Positions 6,923 to 6,926 of a DNA stretch of 6,926 bases are shown here, one piece after another. The notes beneath the pieces are model-generated. The model was not told the DNA's origin. It searched no databases and was given only the letters and a program-made list of their open reading frames with translations. Made by a program: the position numbers and the translations under genes. This DNA comes from UBA8346 sp050260935 (GTDB lineage: Bacteria > Bacillota > UBA4882 > UBA8346): assembly GCA_050260935.1 (NCBI GenBank), contig JBLNCU010000073.1, positions 1-6,926 on the forward strand, given 5' to 3'. Position 1 is the stretch's first letter; every line of letters begins with the position of its first letter.

Positions 6923-6926
6923 ATGT

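Overview
The window looks like chromosomal DNA of a Gram-positive-type bacterium (Bacillota, Clostridia-like in the broad sense). This is inferred from strong AGGAGG-type ribosome binding sites, use of TTG start codons, a class C group II intron sitting on a rho-independent terminator, and the gene families present. The genus cannot be fixed from the sequence. No rRNA, tRNA, CRISPR array or insertion sequence was seen.

Positions 1-793 (minus strand) are the 5' part of a group II intron. About 558 nt of catalytic RNA sequence come first, followed by the first 78 codons of its reverse transcriptase/maturase, which runs off the left edge. The intron begins directly after the U-tract of the terminator (794-822) of the HU gene (844-1122, minus), the classic target-site behaviour of class C introns. 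The HU gene has a TTG start, an ideal ribosome binding site inside a small palindrome, and a plausible distant promoter.

Positions 1379-5304 (minus strand) hold a probable two-gene operon. A cytoplasmic GH38 alpha-mannosidase of 1000 residues is followed after 11 nt by a 303-residue protein with one N-terminal membrane segment and a cysteine phosphatase signature (HCVAGCDRTG). The pairing of a cytoplasmic glycosidase with a membrane-anchored, probably outward-facing phosphatase is the least conventional part of the window.

Positions 5525-6877 (plus strand) encode a complete MATE-family multidrug/cation antiporter, divergent from the mannosidase across a short intergenic region that carries an extended -10 promoter. 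Just after it, at the right edge, lies a perfect consensus sigma-A promoter (TTGACA, 17 nt, TATAAT) overlapped by short inverted repeats. It must drive a gene outside the window.

I did not find a clear-cut new multi-gene system. The most worthwhile leads are the phosphatase-mannosidase pair, the intron/terminator junction with its variant 5' end, and the palindrome-covered promoter at the right edge.
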